Positions 35,465 through 48,181 of a DNA stretch of 64,000 bases are shown in pieces. This DNA comes from a marine gamma proteobacterium HTCC2080. Its GTDB lineage: Bacteria; Pseudomonadota; Gammaproteobacteria; Pseudomonadales; Halieaceae. A model generated the notes under the pieces. The model was given only the letters and a program-made list of their open reading frames with translations. It was not told the DNA's origin and made no database searches. A program made the translations under genes and the position numbers. Location: NCBI GenBank assembly GCA_000169115.1, contig AAVV01000003.1:124001-188000 (forward strand), read 5' to 3'. Each line of letters starts with the position of its first letter. The stretch's first letter is position 1.

Positions 35465-35619
35465 CCAGAATGTCTGGTTGCAAAAATAAGCTAAGATCTA
35501 GACCCACTCATAACCAACGTTATGAAAAAGCACAACAATGAGCTCACCATCGTAGCAGCCAAATACACCATGACCATCTGTTCACCTTCACCCAATGTGC
35601 CAGCAGAAGACCCCTCAGC

Positions 35620-35874
35620 TCACCAAGCCCAAGCGCGGTAGTGCAGAGAAAAGGTAAAGCCCCATGCTCCGCAGATCACTCCGGTTGAATGACGATCTTT
35701 TATTAAGAAGTAGCTACCGGCAGCTAAGAGGGTAACAGCCACTAAATCAGGAAGTAGGCCCAAAAAAGTTTGTCCGAACTGGAGGGTGTAAAGGATCTCT
35801 AAAGCGAAATGCGCTGCTGCAAACAAAATGCTGACTACGGCAAAGTTTGTTGTAAATGTAGCGCCTTTAAGCAT
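35620..35874 (-). CDS. small membrane protein of unknown function
   Basis: An 84-residue protein from the ATG at 35872-35874 (preceded by AAGG with suitable spacing); a TTG nine codons upstream is also in frame. Three hydrophobic segments (about 7-28, 33-55 and 62-78) suggest a small polytopic membrane protein. It starts MLKGATFTTNFAVVS. I do not recognise the family. It is isolated between the methyltransferase and glmS on the same strand. Confidence 0.55.
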   Translation of the reverse strand: MLKGATFTTNFAVVSILFAAAHFALEILYTLQFGQTFLGLLPDLVAVTLLAAGSYFLIKDRHSTGVICGAWGFTFSLHYRAWAW

Positions 35875-36047
35875 AAGAAAACCTTGGCTATCTAGGTGCA
35901 ACCGATGAACAATAATTTATCGTTGTGTGGTTAGAATGCTTATGCACCAATTTCCGATAGGCCCCATTCAACAGTATCTCAAACACTTCCGAGGGTACGT
36001 AGGTTACAACCCAAAAGTACATGTGTTTGCATGGACTCTATTAATTT

Positions 36048-37868
36048 CTACTCAACAGTGACTGACTTAGCAAGATTTCGAGGCTTATCCACGTCGGTGC
36101 CTTTAACAAGAGCGACGTGATAAGCAAGCAGTTGCAAGACGACAGAGTAAACGATGGGCACCGTCCAGTCGGCACAATGGGGAACTTGAAAAACGTGTAG
36201 CCCAGGTCCGGCCTCAAAGCCTGACGCTTCATCGGCAAATACAAACAGCTCACCACCTCGGGCTCTGACCTCCTCCAAGTTGGATCGGAGTTTCTCCAGC
36301 AAATCGTTATTGGGGGCCACTGCCACCACAGGCATATCAGCATCAACCAACGCTAAGGGGCCGTGCTTTAACTCGCCTGCGGCATAAGCCTCTGCGTGGA
36401 TGTAGGAAATCTCTTTGAGCTTAAGTGCCCCTTCCATTGCCACTGGATTATTAATACCCCGACCAAGAAATAAGGCATGATGTTTAGAGGCGAAATGTAC
36501 AGCCATTTTTTGTATAGCTTTTTCCTTACCTAAGATGGTTTTTACGTCAGAAGGTAGGGATAAAAGCGCTGCATCCAGTGCCTCGCGTTTAAAGTCTGCG
36601 CGATTATTAATTTCCGCGAGCTTTCCTGACAGCAACATAAGCGCCGCCAACTGAGTGGTAAATGCTTTCGTTGATGCGACACCAATTTCAGCACCAGCGC
36701 GGGTCAAAATTGCAAGTTCACTAGCACGAACAATCGCGGAATGGTCGACGTTGCACAAGGCTAAGCGCGCGACGACATTGTCATTAGATGCATGTTTTAA
36801 GGCGGCTAGCGTGTCAGCAGTTTCCCCACTTTGAGAAATACAAACCACCAAGGTCCCTGGTCGCATTACCGATTTCCGGTACCGGTATTCAGACGCAACC
36901 TCGACCTGACAGGTGAGACCTGCGATGCCTTCTATCCAGTGCCGCGCAATTAAACCAGCATGATAACTCGTGCCACAGGCAATGATTTGAATCGACTCTA
37001 CTCGAGATAATAGCTCACGCGTATTGGCACCAAAGCAATCGTCGCTGCGCCAATCTATTGAGACGGTGTCTTGTAACCTTGCTGGCTGCTCATAAATCTC
37101 TTTGAGCATGTAGTGTTCATAATCGCCCAGACCACCGTTGTCATCGCTCGCTTCAAGACGTGTAATCTCGCGTTCAACAACATGACCGTCGTGACTGTAA
37201 ATCGTATAGCTACCAGCAATAAGCTCAGCGGTATCTCCCTCTTCGAGATAGACAAATCGATCGGTCACTGGCCGCAGAGCCAAAGTGTCGGAACCGGCGT
37301 AGCTTTCTCCCATTCCAACCCCTAAAACCAACGGACTGCCGGCTCTCGCAACCACTAAGAGCCCCGGTGTTTGCGCATCTAACACAGCCAAGGCATACGC
37401 ACCCTCTAGACGAGGCAAGACTTGCTGGACAGCTTTTAATAAAGAAGGCTGGTTTTCCATCTCTGCATTGATTAGGTGAACAATAACCTCAGTGTCCGTA
37501 TCAGAGGCGAAAGTCACCCCGTGGCTCATTAAGGATTCACGCAGTGATTGATGATTTTCGATAATGCCGTTGTGAACTAAGGCGATGCGATTGCCGCTGA
37601 TATGAGGATGGGCATTAACCGTATTAGGCGCTCCGTGAGTGGCCCAGCGGGTGTGAGCAATACCTGTAACACCCATGACCGGTGAGGTTGCCAGCGCCTC
37701 CTCAAGTACTGCAACCTTCCCAGAGTGCTTGCTAGACTGAAGGTCACCTTCGTCGTTAAGTAAAGCAACGCCAGCCGAATCGTAGCCGCGGTACTCCAAG
37801 CGCCTTAAACCTTCTAGGAGAATCTCTGTAACATCTCGCTGACCAACGGCGGCGATTATTCCACACAT
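36048..37868 (-). CDS. glmS: glutamine-fructose-6-phosphate aminotransferase (isomerizing)
   Basis: A 606-residue enzyme (E. coli 609) making glucosamine-6-phosphate for peptidoglycan and LPS. The N-terminal glutaminase begins MCGIIAAVGQRDV with catalytic Cys2; HTRWATHGAP follows. Two SIS sugar-isomerase domains fill the C-terminal half, with ACGTSYHAG, SQSGETADT and the terminal LAKSVTVE. The stop is 8 nt inside a region with no obvious terminator. It is 3 nt downstream of glmU, so the UDP-GlcNAc pathway enzymes are co-transcribed. No glmS ribozyme is expected or seen. Confidence 0.97.
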   Translation of the reverse strand: MCGIIAAVGQRDVTEILLEGLRRLEYRGYDSAGVALLNDEGDLQSSKHSGKVAVLEEALATSPVMGVTGIAHTRWATHGAPNTVNAHPHISGNRIALVHNGIIENHQSLRESLMSHGVTFASDTDTEVIVHLINAEMENQPSLLKAVQQVLPRLEGAYALAVLDAQTPGLLVVARAGSPLVLGVGMGESYAGSDTLALRPVTDRFVYLEEGDTAELIAGSYTIYSHDGHVVEREITRLEASDDNGGLGDYEHYMLKEIYEQPARLQDTVSIDWRSDDCFGANTRELLSRVESIQIIACGTSYHAGLIARHWIEGIAGLTCQVEVASEYRYRKSVMRPGTLVVCISQSGETADTLAALKHASNDNVVARLALCNVDHSAIVRASELAILTRAGAEIGVASTKAFTTQLAALMLLSGKLAEINNRADFKREALDAALLSLPSDVKTILGKEKAIQKMAVHFASKHHALFLGRGINNPVAMEGALKLKEISYIHAEAYAAGELKHGPLALVDADMPVVAVAPNNDLLEKLRSNLEEVRARGGELFVFADEASGFEAGPGLHVFQVPHCADWTVPIVYSVVLQLLAYHVALVKGTDVDKPRNLAKSVTVE

Positions 37869-37871
37869 TGT

Positions 37872-39251
37872 TTAGTCCTTTCTTTCATCGGGGCGCAGCC
37901 AACCGGAGATGTTTCGCTGACGCCCACGACCTACTGCTAACTCTTTCTCTGGAACGTTACTAGTCACCACAGATCCTGCTGCCACAAAAGCGCCATCTGA
38001 CAGATTTATAGGAGCAACCAACGTACTGTTGGAACCTACGAAGACGGAATCACCCACTATTGTTGGATGCTTATTTACCCCATCGTAATTACAGGTAATG
38101 GTGCCAGCACCAATATTACTTTGAGCGCCAACCGCAGTGTCCCCAAGGTAGGCAAGATGATTCGCTTTGCTACCTACCCCTAAGAAAGTGTTCTTCGTTT
38201 CAACAAAATTACCTACCCGAGCAGTTTCAGCCAAAACACTACCCGGTCTTATTCGCGCATAAGGGCCAATGCGGCAGTGTTCGCCAACATCGGCCCCCTC
38301 GAGGTGACAAAAAGGCTGGATGTCAGTACCAGAAGCGACAACGACATCTTTCAAGACGCAATGCGCGCCAATTTTAACGCCGTCACCAAGACTAACCCGG
38401 CCTTCAAAAACGACATTGATGTCAATCTCAACGTCAACGCCACAGTCCAACTCACCTCGAATATCGATCCGTTGGCGATCCGCTACCGCTACACCTGCTG
38501 CCATGAGTGCATCAGCCCTGCGACATTGGAGGGCACGCTCAAGAGTTTGTAGTTGCAGGCGATCGTTAACGCCATACATCTCAAGGGGGTCTTTGGTTAT
38601 CGCAATAGCGACGTCGGTGCCGTCCTGCTGCGCCAAACCCAAAACGTCAGGTAAATAGTATTCCTGCTGGGCGTTGTCATTTTCCACGCGGTTAAGTAAT
38701 GCCAACAACTGCTCGGTTGGCGCCGCCAGAACTCCTGTGTTCACTTCATTGATCGACGCCTGTGCTTCACTCGCGTCAGCTTGCTCTACGACCGCCAGGA
38801 AATGACCTTCTTCATCACGCAATACACGTCCATAGCCTCGCGGGTCATCAAGACGTGCCGCCAGCATAATAGGATGATCTTGAGCGCCGGATATTAGTGC
38901 CTGAAGTGTTGATGCTGCTATGAGGGGCACATCACCAAAAAGCACCAATACAACCGTATTAGGTCTGCAGGCCGGTAGGGCGCAGGCTACGGCATCACCC
39001 GTCCCCAACTGTTCGAGCTGAGTGTGAAAAATCAGATCTTGATTTGCTAGAGCCTTTTGAACAGCACCAGCACCATGACCCACCACGACATGTATTTGAG
39101 TTGGATTAAGCTGTTGGGCCGTATCGATGACGTGCTGCAACAAGGGCTTACCCGCTAATGCGTGCAGTACTTTAGGCGCAGAGGAACGCATGCGTGTTCC
39201 TCGCCCCGCGGCTAATATGATGATCTCGAGATTTTTATATGACGCGGCCAT
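37872..39251 (-). CDS. glmU: bifunctional UDP-GlcNAc pyrophosphorylase / glucosamine-1-P acetyltransferase
   Basis: A 459-residue fusion enzyme (E. coli 456). The N-terminal uridylyltransferase carries LAAGRGTRMRSSAPK (13-27); the C-terminal left-handed beta-helix has hexapeptide repeats and the acetyltransferase segment YDGVNKHPT. I chose the ATG at 39249-39251, which has GGAGGG 8 nt upstream; an open frame continues nine codons further. It forms a pair with glmS and follows the ATP synthase operon across an intrinsic terminator, as in many gammaproteobacteria. Confidence 0.97.
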   Translation of the reverse strand: MAASYKNLEIIILAAGRGTRMRSSAPKVLHALAGKPLLQHVIDTAQQLNPTQIHVVVGHGAGAVQKALANQDLIFHTQLEQLGTGDAVACALPACRPNTVVLVLFGDVPLIAASTLQALISGAQDHPIMLAARLDDPRGYGRVLRDEEGHFLAVVEQADASEAQASINEVNTGVLAAPTEQLLALLNRVENDNAQQEYYLPDVLGLAQQDGTDVAIAITKDPLEMYGVNDRLQLQTLERALQCRRADALMAAGVAVADRQRIDIRGELDCGVDVEIDINVVFEGRVSLGDGVKIGAHCVLKDVVVASGTDIQPFCHLEGADVGEHCRIGPYARIRPGSVLAETARVGNFVETKNTFLGVGSKANHLAYLGDTAVGAQSNIGAGTITCNYDGVNKHPTIVGDSVFVGSNSTLVAPINLSDGAFVAAGSVVTSNVPEKELAVGRGRQRNISGWLRPDERKD

Positions 39252-39307
39252 AATAAAACCCTCCATTGAAAGGCGCACTTTAACAGCCAGTCGTCTATTT
39301 TGAGGCC

Positions 39308-39337
39308 AAAAAAAACCGCCCTACAGGCGGCTTTCTT
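39308..39337 (-). terminator. intrinsic terminator of the atp operon
   Basis: On the minus strand CCGCC (plus 39326-39330) pairs with GGCGG (plus 39316-39320), extended by flanking A/T pairs, and is followed by a run of eight T. It lies 11-40 nt after the atpC stop and ahead of glmU. Confidence 0.8.
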
Positions 39338-39347
39338 ACTTGACCTC

Positions 39348-39776
39348 TCAGCCCCTACCGGCTCGAGCCTTCATTTTTCGCAGCGTTGCCAATTGTGCCG
39401 CCGCTTCGGCGAGCTGAGCAGAGGCCCTGCCGTAATCGAGTTCACCACTTTGATTAGCCAATGCATCTTCAGCAGCTTTACGGGATTCTTCCGCAGCGGC
39501 TTCATCCACATCAGCCGCTCGAAGCGCCGTGTCAGCCAAAATTGTCACAACATCTCGTTGCACTTCCAGGAAACCACCAGAAGCATAAAAAACCTGCTCC
39601 GCACCACCCTGCTCAACCAAGCGCACTGGCCCGGGCACCAAAGCGGTTAATAATGGCGCATGGCCATAACAAACGCCTAATTCACCCTCAGAACCGGTAG
39701 CAACGAGCAACTCAACAAGGCCAGAGTAAATCTGAGCCTCAGCAGAAACGATGTCACAGTGAATTGTCATGGCCAT
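39348..39776 (-). CDS. atpC: ATP synthase epsilon subunit
   Basis: A 142-residue epsilon subunit (E. coli 139) of the F1 central stalk, which couples rotation and can inhibit hydrolysis. The N-terminal beta-sandwich ([34 protein letters not shown]) and the alanine-rich C-terminal helical hairpin are visible. An ATG two codons in (39770) is a possible alternative start. It is the last gene of the operon, 19 nt after atpD. Confidence 0.95.
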   Translation of the reverse strand: MAMTIHCDIVSAEAQIYSGLVELLVATGSEGELGVCYGHAPLLTALVPGPVRLVEQGGAEQVFYASGGFLEVQRDVVTILADTALRAADVDEAAAEESRKAAEDALANQSGELDYGRASAQLAEAAAQLATLRKMKARAGRG

Positions 39777-39795
39777 AACGTGCTACCCCAGAAGA

Positions 39796-41247
<1,452 letters not shown>

Positions 41248-41269
41248 TCAATACAAAATCTTTTTGGGG

Positions 41270-42133
41270 TCAGCCAATGGCAGCTGCACCGCTCACAATC
41301 TCAGCCAACTCTTGAGTAATTGCCGCTTGACGCGCTTTGTTGTACACCAGCTGAAGCTCATCAATGAGGTCACCCGCATTATCACTTGCGCTTTTCATAG
41401 CCACCATTCGGGCTGCTTGCTCACAGGCACCGTTTTCAACCACTGCCTGATAGACCAAAGACTCAACGTATCGAACCAATAACGCATCGAGCAGTTCTCT
41501 AGCGTCGGGTTCATACACGTAATCCCAATGATGCGACAGACCGGCGTCTTCTGAGGGCTTAAGTGGTAAAAGCTGCTCTACTTGGGGGCTCTGAGTCATG
41601 GTGTTAACGAACTCGTTACTGACCAAATAAAGTGTATCGATACGCCCTTGAACGTAGGCGTCTAACATCTGCTTAACACCACCGATCAACTGATCAACCG
41701 TAGGTTCTTCACCTACATCCTTGACGCTCGCGACGACGTTGCCACCGACACTTTTAAAGAAGGCCAGTGATTTTGCCCCGATCAAACAAAGGTCAACTTC
41801 GATACCGGCTTCATTTTGCGGGCGCATACCCGCAATGGCTGCCTTAAATAAATTAATATTTAGGCCACCGCATAAGCCCCGATCAGTGGACACAATAATG
41901 TATCCAACGCGCTTTACATCGCGTTGTTGCATGTAGGCGTGACGATATTCAGGCACAGCATTGGCAATGTGGCCCACTACGTCGCGAATACGCCGGGCGT
42001 AAGGCTTACCAAGTTCCATGCGATCCTGAGCGCGGCGCATTTTACTCGCAGCCACCATCTCCATGGCACTTGTGATCTTTTGAGTACTTTGAATACTCGA
42101 GATCTTAGTGCGAATTTCCTTGCCAGCAGCCAT
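41270..42133 (-). CDS. atpG: ATP synthase gamma subunit
   Basis: A 287-residue rotor subunit (E. coli 287). Both ends match the family: [35 protein letters not shown] at the N-terminal helix (with the DELSEED-contacting region) and [21 protein letters not shown] at the C-terminus; [13 protein letters not shown] is the central signature. It lies between atpA and atpD with a 6-nt gap to atpA. Confidence 0.96.
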   Translation of the reverse strand: MAAGKEIRTKISSIQSTQKITSAMEMVAASKMRRAQDRMELGKPYARRIRDVVGHIANAVPEYRHAYMQQRDVKRVGYIIVSTDRGLCGGLNINLFKAAIAGMRPQNEAGIEVDLCLIGAKSLAFFKSVGGNVVASVKDVGEEPTVDQLIGGVKQMLDAYVQGRIDTLYLVSNEFVNTMTQSPQVEQLLPLKPSEDAGLSHHWDYVYEPDARELLDALLVRYVESLVYQAVVENGACEQAARMVAMKSASDNAGDLIDELQLVYNKARQAAITQELAEIVSGAAAIG

Positions 42134-42139
42134 AACCGA

Positions 42140-43684
42140 TTACCAGGCCTGTGTTGACTTAAAGGTATCAATGGCAGATTTGAACGCAGTTTCACGATCG
42201 CCATTCCAATTTCCATCAGAAGCAATTTCGGTCATTAGTGACCCATGCTCAGCGTGCATATAGGCCAAAAGCGCGGTTTCAAAATCGCCGATCTTATCTA
42301 CCGGAACGTCACCCAACTGATTTTCGTTGGCGGCGTACAGAAGAACACCCATTTCTGCTACTGACAGCGGCGCATACTGCTTCTGTTTCATCAGCTCAGT
42401 AACGCGCTCTCCATGATCAAGTTGCGCCTTAGTGGCGTCATCGAGGTCTGACGCAAACTGTGAGAACGCAGCAAGTTCACGGTATTGAGCCAATGCGGTT
42501 CGAATACCACCCGACAGCTTTTTAACAATTTTCGACTGTGCGGCACCGCCCACTCGAGATACAGAAATACCTGCGTTCATCGCGGGACGCACACCGGCAT
42601 TAAACATGTCGGCCTCTAGGAAGATCTGACCATCAGTAATCGAAATAACGTTAGTGGGTACGAAGGCCGACACGTCTCCCGCCTGAGTCTCAATAACGGG
42701 CAATGCGGTTAGCGATCCGGTCTTACCCTTCACGGCACCATCAGTAAACTTTTCAACATAATCGGCATTTACTCTGGCTGCGCGCTCAAGCAGTCGTGAG
42801 TGCAAATAAAATACGTCACCGGGGTAAGCCTCACGGCCAGGAGGACGACGCAACAGCAGTGAAATTTGACGATATGCTACAGCTTGCTTAGATAGGTCAT
42901 CATAAATAATAAGGGCGTCTTCACCACGATCTCTGTAGTACTCACCCATGGTGCAGCCCGCGAAAGGCGCCAAAAATTGCATGGCAGCTGGATCTGAAGC
43001 ATTGGCAGCAACAACAATCGTATGGTCCATCGCACCGTGCTCTTCGAGCTTACGAACAACCGCGGCCACTGATGACGCTTTCTGACCTACAGCCACATAC
43101 ACACATTTAATGCCCGTACCCTTTTGGTTGATAATTGCATCGACCGCGATAGCAGTCTTACCAACCTGTCGATCCCCAATAATCAGTTCGCGCTGACCAC
43201 GACCAATCGGCACCATAGCGTCAATAGCTTTCAATCCGATTTGTACTGGTTGATCAACCGATTGACGTGCGATAACTCCGGGAGCAATCTTTTCAATGGC
43301 ATCGGTTTCGTCGGTATCTATACTGCCGCGCCCATCAATAGGGTTACCAAGCGCATCCACCACTCGGCCTTGCAGGGCAGGGCCAACAGGTACTTCTAGG
43401 ATTCGACCTGTACAACGGCAGGTTTGGCCTTCAGCGAGTTGCTTGTAGTCACCTAAAATAACCGCACCGACAGAGTCGCGTTCCAGGTTCAGCGCGAGAC
43501 CGAAAATACCGCCCTGAAACTCGATCATCTCGCCGTACTGAACCTCATTGAGGCCATGAATGCGGATAATTCCATCGGTTACCGAAACGATCGTACCTTC
43601 GTTGGTTGCTTGCGACGTAACGTCCAGCTGATCAATCCGTTGCCGAATGATATCGCTAATTTCCGAAGGGTTAAGTTGTTGCAT
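42140..43684 (-). CDS. atpA: ATP synthase alpha subunit
   Basis: A 514-residue non-catalytic nucleotide-binding F1 subunit (E. coli 513). It starts [17 protein letters not shown] and carries Walker [10 protein letters not shown], the [13 protein letters not shown] segment, [14 protein letters not shown] and the alpha-specific [10 protein letters not shown]. The gene is 14 nt from atpH and 6 nt from atpG within the atpIBEFHAGDC operon. Confidence 0.97.
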   Translation of the reverse strand: MQQLNPSEISDIIRQRIDQLDVTSQATNEGTIVSVTDGIIRIHGLNEVQYGEMIEFQGGIFGLALNLERDSVGAVILGDYKQLAEGQTCRCTGRILEVPVGPALQGRVVDALGNPIDGRGSIDTDETDAIEKIAPGVIARQSVDQPVQIGLKAIDAMVPIGRGQRELIIGDRQVGKTAIAVDAIINQKGTGIKCVYVAVGQKASSVAAVVRKLEEHGAMDHTIVVAANASDPAAMQFLAPFAGCTMGEYYRDRGEDALIIYDDLSKQAVAYRQISLLLRRPPGREAYPGDVFYLHSRLLERAARVNADYVEKFTDGAVKGKTGSLTALPVIETQAGDVSAFVPTNVISITDGQIFLEADMFNAGVRPAMNAGISVSRVGGAAQSKIVKKLSGGIRTALAQYRELAAFSQFASDLDDATKAQLDHGERVTELMKQKQYAPLSVAEMGVLLYAANENQLGDVPVDKIGDFETALLAYMHAEHGSLMTEIASDGNWNGDRETAFKSAIDTFKSTQAW

Positions 43685-43698
43685 GACCTATTCCTCTG

Positions 43699-44235
43699 TC
43701 AGGGTGTCAACGTGCCAGCTAGTTTATTTAGACGGCCGCGAACCGAGCCATCGATGACTACATCACCGGCCCGAATGACAGCTCCGCCCAACAAGGCTGA
43801 GTCTGTCTCTGAAGTTATAGAAACCGTTCGCTCAAAATGTCGCGACATGGCCTCAGAAATCTCATTGAGTGCATCGTCACTCACTGCAAACGCAGAGGTG
43901 ACCAGTACATCAACCGACGCTTCCTGCGCCGCTTTTAGTTCTGCAAACAAGGCCGCAGTTTCGTTAATCAAATCTAGACGCCCATTGGTCGCCATGATTC
44001 CTAAAAAACCTCGAACTTCTTTGCTTAATGCGTCACCTAGCACTGTCGCAAGAACAGCGACTCGCTGGTCAGCCGTTTTTGCAGGGTCACCGAGAACCGC
44101 ACGCACCTCAGGTTCAATGCTTACAGCAGCGGCCATATTTAAACCGTCCACCCATGCATCAAGGGCGCCTGCATGACGAGCAAACTCAAAAGCAGCACGC
44201 GCATAGGGCCTTGCTAAAGTCCTGGGCTCAATCAT
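43699..44235 (-). CDS. atpH: ATP synthase delta subunit
   Basis: A 178-residue peripheral-stalk subunit (E. coli 177) joining b to the top of F1. The N-terminal TLARPYARAAFEFA and the C-terminal SETDSALLGGAVIRAGDVVIDGSVRGRLNKL are the standard delta/OSCP blocks. It begins 2 nt after the atpF stop. Confidence 0.95.
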   Translation of the reverse strand: MIEPRTLARPYARAAFEFARHAGALDAWVDGLNMAAAVSIEPEVRAVLGDPAKTADQRVAVLATVLGDALSKEVRGFLGIMATNGRLDLINETAALFAELKAAQEASVDVLVTSAFAVSDDALNEISEAMSRHFERTVSITSETDSALLGGAVIRAGDVVIDGSVRGRLNKLAGTLTP

Positions 44236-44237
44236 AG

Positions 44238-44708
44238 TTAGTGATCCGCCGTTAGGCTCTTTAAGAGCTCAGCGTGCTTTGCGGCGTCAATTTCACTGCC
44301 CAAAACCTTTTCAGCACCAGCCAAAGCAAGGCTACTTACTTGACTCATTAATTGCTCTTGGGCTCGCGCTCGCTCCTGTTCGACTTCAGCAGCCGCCGCC
44401 GCTTTTACCCGATCAGCTTCCGCTACCGCAGCGACCTTTGCCTCGTCAATTAAGGCAGCAGCACGTTTATTAGCGGCATCAATAATAACCGCTGCTTCAC
44501 GTTTAGCATCGGCCATCTCTTCTGTAGCCCGCTTCTGTGCCAACTCTAGATCGTGGCCGGCACGATCAGCAGCAGCCAAACCGTCGGCAATCTTCTGCTG
44601 ACGCTCTGCCATAGCCGACACGATAGGTGGCCAGACAAAACGCATGCAGAACGCCACAAAAGCCACAAAGGCGATTAGTTGGCCGATAAGCGTTAAGTTA
44701 ATGTTCAC
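44238..44708 (-). CDS. atpF: ATP synthase b subunit
   Basis: A 156-residue subunit (E. coli 156): one N-terminal membrane helix (about 5-27, [25 protein letters not shown]) and a long alanine/glutamate-rich dimerising helix. It forms the peripheral stalk. A strong hairpin lies in the gap between atpE and atpF just upstream. Confidence 0.96.
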   Translation of the reverse strand: MNINLTLIGQLIAFVAFVAFCMRFVWPPIVSAMAERQQKIADGLAAADRAGHDLELAQKRATEEMADAKREAAVIIDAANKRAAALIDEAKVAAVAEADRVKAAAAAEVEQERARAQEQLMSQVSSLALAGAEKVLGSEIDAAKHAELLKSLTADH

Positions 44709-44735
44709 GATGTGCTCCTGTTGTCACCGGGGGAA

Positions 44736-44754
44736 CCGGTACGTTCGGTACCGG
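44736..44754 (-). repeat. hairpin in the atpE-atpF gap
   Basis: CCGGTAC (44736-44742) and GTACCGG (44748-44754) form a perfect 7-bp stem with a 5-nt loop, 20 nt after the atpE stop and 28 nt before the atpF start. With no T-run it is unlikely to be a full terminator. It may protect or attenuate the mRNA so that more c subunit than b subunit is made. Confidence 0.6.
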
Positions 44755-44773
44755 CAGACGCGTAAGGTGACTA

Positions 44774-45013
<240 letters not shown>

Positions 45014-45047
45014 TTAGATCTAGCTTTACTTGGTTTAAAAAATTTGA

Positions 45048-45944
<897 letters not shown>

Positions 45945-45967
45945 CTAGTCCTTTTTTTCGACTTCAC

Positions 45968-46324
45968 TTACCATTTAAGGTGCTGCACCAACCCAGTTGC
46001 AATGGGCAGGGCCAATAAAACTGTTGCTGCCCCTGTAAAAACAGCGAAAGCATGAATCTCTGGTTTCAGCACAAACAAAAGCGCGAAACCTAAACCGCAT
46101 AATGGTAATTTCACCAATGCCACAACCGTGGCGTATTGGGCTCCCCGTACTGATGCCACGTGTTTAGCTATCCACACGCTGGGAACCAGGATTACCGCAC
46201 CGCCCAAAAGGACTGCTTTTGCAGCCTCCCAGCCCACAATAAAACCAAACGCAGCCGCACAGACCAACAAGCAAAGGGTGCTACATACCACAGCTACTTG
46301 CAGTTCTTTGCGAACGGTCCCCAT
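45968..46324 (-). CDS. atpI: ATP synthase I protein
   Basis: A small membrane protein with four hydrophobic segments (from the ATG at 46324: about 10-27, 32-52, 68-84 and 92-110), at the promoter-proximal end of the atp operon, the usual atpI position. AtpI assists c-ring assembly. It is poorly conserved, so the call leans on size, topology and location. The start is uncertain: the frame stays open to 46402, and TTG or GTG codons between are possible; the ATG at 46324 has no good Shine-Dalgarno. Confidence 0.8.
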   Translation of the reverse strand: MGTVRKELQVAVVCSTLCLLVCAAAFGFIVGWEAAKAVLLGGAVILVPSVWIAKHVASVRGAQYATVVALVKLPLCGLGFALLFVLKPEIHAFAVFTGAATVLLALPIATGLVQHLKW

Positions 46325-46423
46325 GGGGTCTTGAGGCTTAATTGTGACCAATAGACAACCCACCCCAAGATGACGCGGGCGCAAGTCTAGTCGAAAGGCC
46401 AATGGCCTTCAACTTGTTGTTAA

Positions 46424-47341
46424 CTAATGAATCCGACTAAGGATACCGTCTAACTCGTCGAAGGATGAATACGTGATGACCAGCTTCCCTCGCTGACCCT
46501 TTCCTTGAGCGATCGTTACGGAAGATCCAAGCCGACCCGTAAGCTCTCGCTCTAAACTCATGACGTCTGGGTTTGCCGCAGTAACATCCTTAACAGCCGT
46601 TGCCGTAGGTTTCTGAGCAGATTTAACCAAGCTTTCGGTTTGCCGAACTGACAACCCGCCTTTTAGCACTTTTTTTGCTACTTTTATTTGAGCGGTCCCT
46701 TCTAATGCCAGCAAGACCTTGCCATGCCCAGTATTCAGCCCACCGGTTTCAAGCATAGTTTTTACAACGGGCTCGAGTACTAACAGACGCATCAAATTAG
46801 CGATAACCGGCCTGGACTTCCCCACACGCTCAGCCACTTGTTGTTGACTTAGGGCAAACTCTGTTTGAAGGCGACGCAATGCCTCAGCCTCTTCAATGGC
46901 GTTTAAGTTTTCACGCTGTATGTTCTCAATGAGCGCCATCGCTATCGTGGCTTCATCGCTCACATCTCTGATTAAGGCAGGTATTTTATCGATACCCGCT
47001 AGTTGACTTGCTCTCCAACGACGCTCACCGGCTATTATTTCCCACTGGTTCTCATCGATTGCCCGCACAACGATTGGTTGAAGGACTCCTTGAGAGCGAA
47101 TACTTTCAGCGAGTTCTTGCAGCGATGCTTCATCGAACTCCTGTCTTGGCTGATATTTTCCCGGTTTAAGCCTCTCAAGAGGCAAAAATTTAAGCCCTGG
47201 GTCATCGGAGGACCGCGTTACGCCCTCTTGGTTGATAGCAGCGTCGTCCGAACCCCCCGGAGACATCCGCGGCAACTCGACTGCACCCAATAACACATCA
47301 AGGTCTTTGCCAAGCTTCCCGCGTTTCATTTTGTTACTCAA
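46424..47341 (-). CDS. parB: chromosome partitioning protein ParB
   Basis: A 305-residue parS-binding CTPase (Noc/ParB family). It shows KRGKLGKDLDVLLG, the ParB box LPLERLKPGKYQPRQEFDE, the CTP-binding GERRWRASQLAG, the helix-turn-helix ALSQQQVAERVGKSRPVIANLMRLL, and a C-terminal dimerisation region. Two consensus parS palindromes lie within recF at 58800 and 59424, about 12 kb away in the same window. It is downstream of parA, 45 nt apart. Confidence 0.96.
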   Translation of the reverse strand: MSNKMKRGKLGKDLDVLLGAVELPRMSPGGSDDAAINQEGVTRSSDDPGLKFLPLERLKPGKYQPRQEFDEASLQELAESIRSQGVLQPIVVRAIDENQWEIIAGERRWRASQLAGIDKIPALIRDVSDEATIAMALIENIQRENLNAIEEAEALRRLQTEFALSQQQVAERVGKSRPVIANLMRLLVLEPVVKTMLETGGLNTGHGKVLLALEGTAQIKVAKKVLKGGLSVRQTESLVKSAQKPTATAVKDVTAANPDVMSLERELTGRLGSSVTIAQGKGQRGKLVITYSSFDELDGILSRIH

Positions 47342-47386
47342 TGGTGACTCCCTGCGCTTTTTCGACGTAACAACCCGTACTTGAAG

Positions 47387-48157
47387 TTAAGCTTCAGCTT
47401 GTTTTTGTTTTTTTACAAACTCTCCGGCAAGTGCAGCATAAGCACGCGCACCTGACGAATAACGATCATAATGTAGCGCTGGCAAGCCATGACTCGGGGC
47501 CTCGGCGAGACGCACATTGCGTGGAATGACCGTACGGTAAACCAAATCACCGAAATGTTTGTGTAATTGCGATGAAACTTCACCGGTTAAGGAGTTTCTC
47601 GGGTCATACATGGTGCGTAAAATCCCTTCGATCTCTAGGGTGGGGTTCACGGTATCCGCTATACGGCGAATTGTTTTGAGCAAGGCCGATAAACCTTCAA
47701 GCGCAAAATACTCGCACTGCATCGTAATAATGACTGACTTAGCGGCCACGAAGGCGTTCACCGTCAACATACTTAAAGATGGGGGGCAATCAATGAGCAC
47801 TAAATCAAATTGCTCCGCTGACGCGAGCGCATCAGCTAAGCGCCTCTCTCGCTTTTGTACATCGAGGAGTTCAACCTCTGCTGCAGTAAGGTTCCTATTG
47901 GCTGGCACTAACCAGTAACCATTGTTAGCAGCCGGCACAATTACTTCGCTTGCCGGGCGTTGATCCACCAACAAATCGTAAGCTGTCGCCTCAAGTTCAT
48001 GCTTATCGACCCCCGACGACATCGTTGCATTGCCCTGAGGGTCGAGATCAACGAGCAATACACGTCTGCCCATAGCAGCCAAACTAGCGGCTAAATTAAC
48101 GCTAGTGGTGGTCTTGCCGACACCGCCTTTTTGGTTGGCTACCGCCACGATTTTCAT
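47387..48157 (-). CDS. parA: chromosome partitioning ATPase ParA (Soj)
   Basis: A 256-residue deviant-Walker ATPase. It begins MKIVAVANQKGGVGKTT, with the KGGVGKTT motif at 10-17 and a Walker B-like LVLIDCPPSLS. Nucleoid-bound ParA-ATP gradients move ParB-parS complexes to segregate origins. The rsmG-parA-parB order next to mnmG is the standard arrangement of chromosomal par loci. Confidence 0.97.
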   Translation of the reverse strand: MKIVAVANQKGGVGKTTTSVNLAASLAAMGRRVLLVDLDPQGNATMSSGVDKHELEATAYDLLVDQRPASEVIVPAANNGYWLVPANRNLTAAEVELLDVQKRERRLADALASAEQFDLVLIDCPPSLSMLTVNAFVAAKSVIITMQCEYFALEGLSALLKTIRRIADTVNPTLEIEGILRTMYDPRNSLTGEVSSQLHKHFGDLVYRTVIPRNVRLAEAPSHGLPALHYDRYSSGARAYAALAGEFVKKQKQAEA

Positions 48158-48181
48158 AGGTACACCTTTGATTCTGCCCGC

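Larger units (their letters stand above)
35264..35619. other. intergenic region with tandem repeat and hairpins
   Basis: A 356-bp non-coding gap between the methyltransferase and a small membrane-protein gene, both on the minus strand. It holds the 10-bp tandem repeat (35289-35343), a GGTTGGCA hairpin (35364-35383) and a second hairpin (35444-35464). I see no convincing gene; a 39-codon plus-strand frame at 35522 lacks support. Confidence 0.6.

Noticed and set aside
35522-35641. 39-codon plus-strand frame starting MKKHNNEL
   Set aside because: Short, no recognisable similarity, and it runs into the opposite-strand small membrane-protein gene.
37869-37871. glmS ribozyme/riboswitch upstream of glmS
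   Set aside because: Only 3 nt separate glmU and glmS, leaving no room; the ribozyme is a feature of Gram-positive bacteria.
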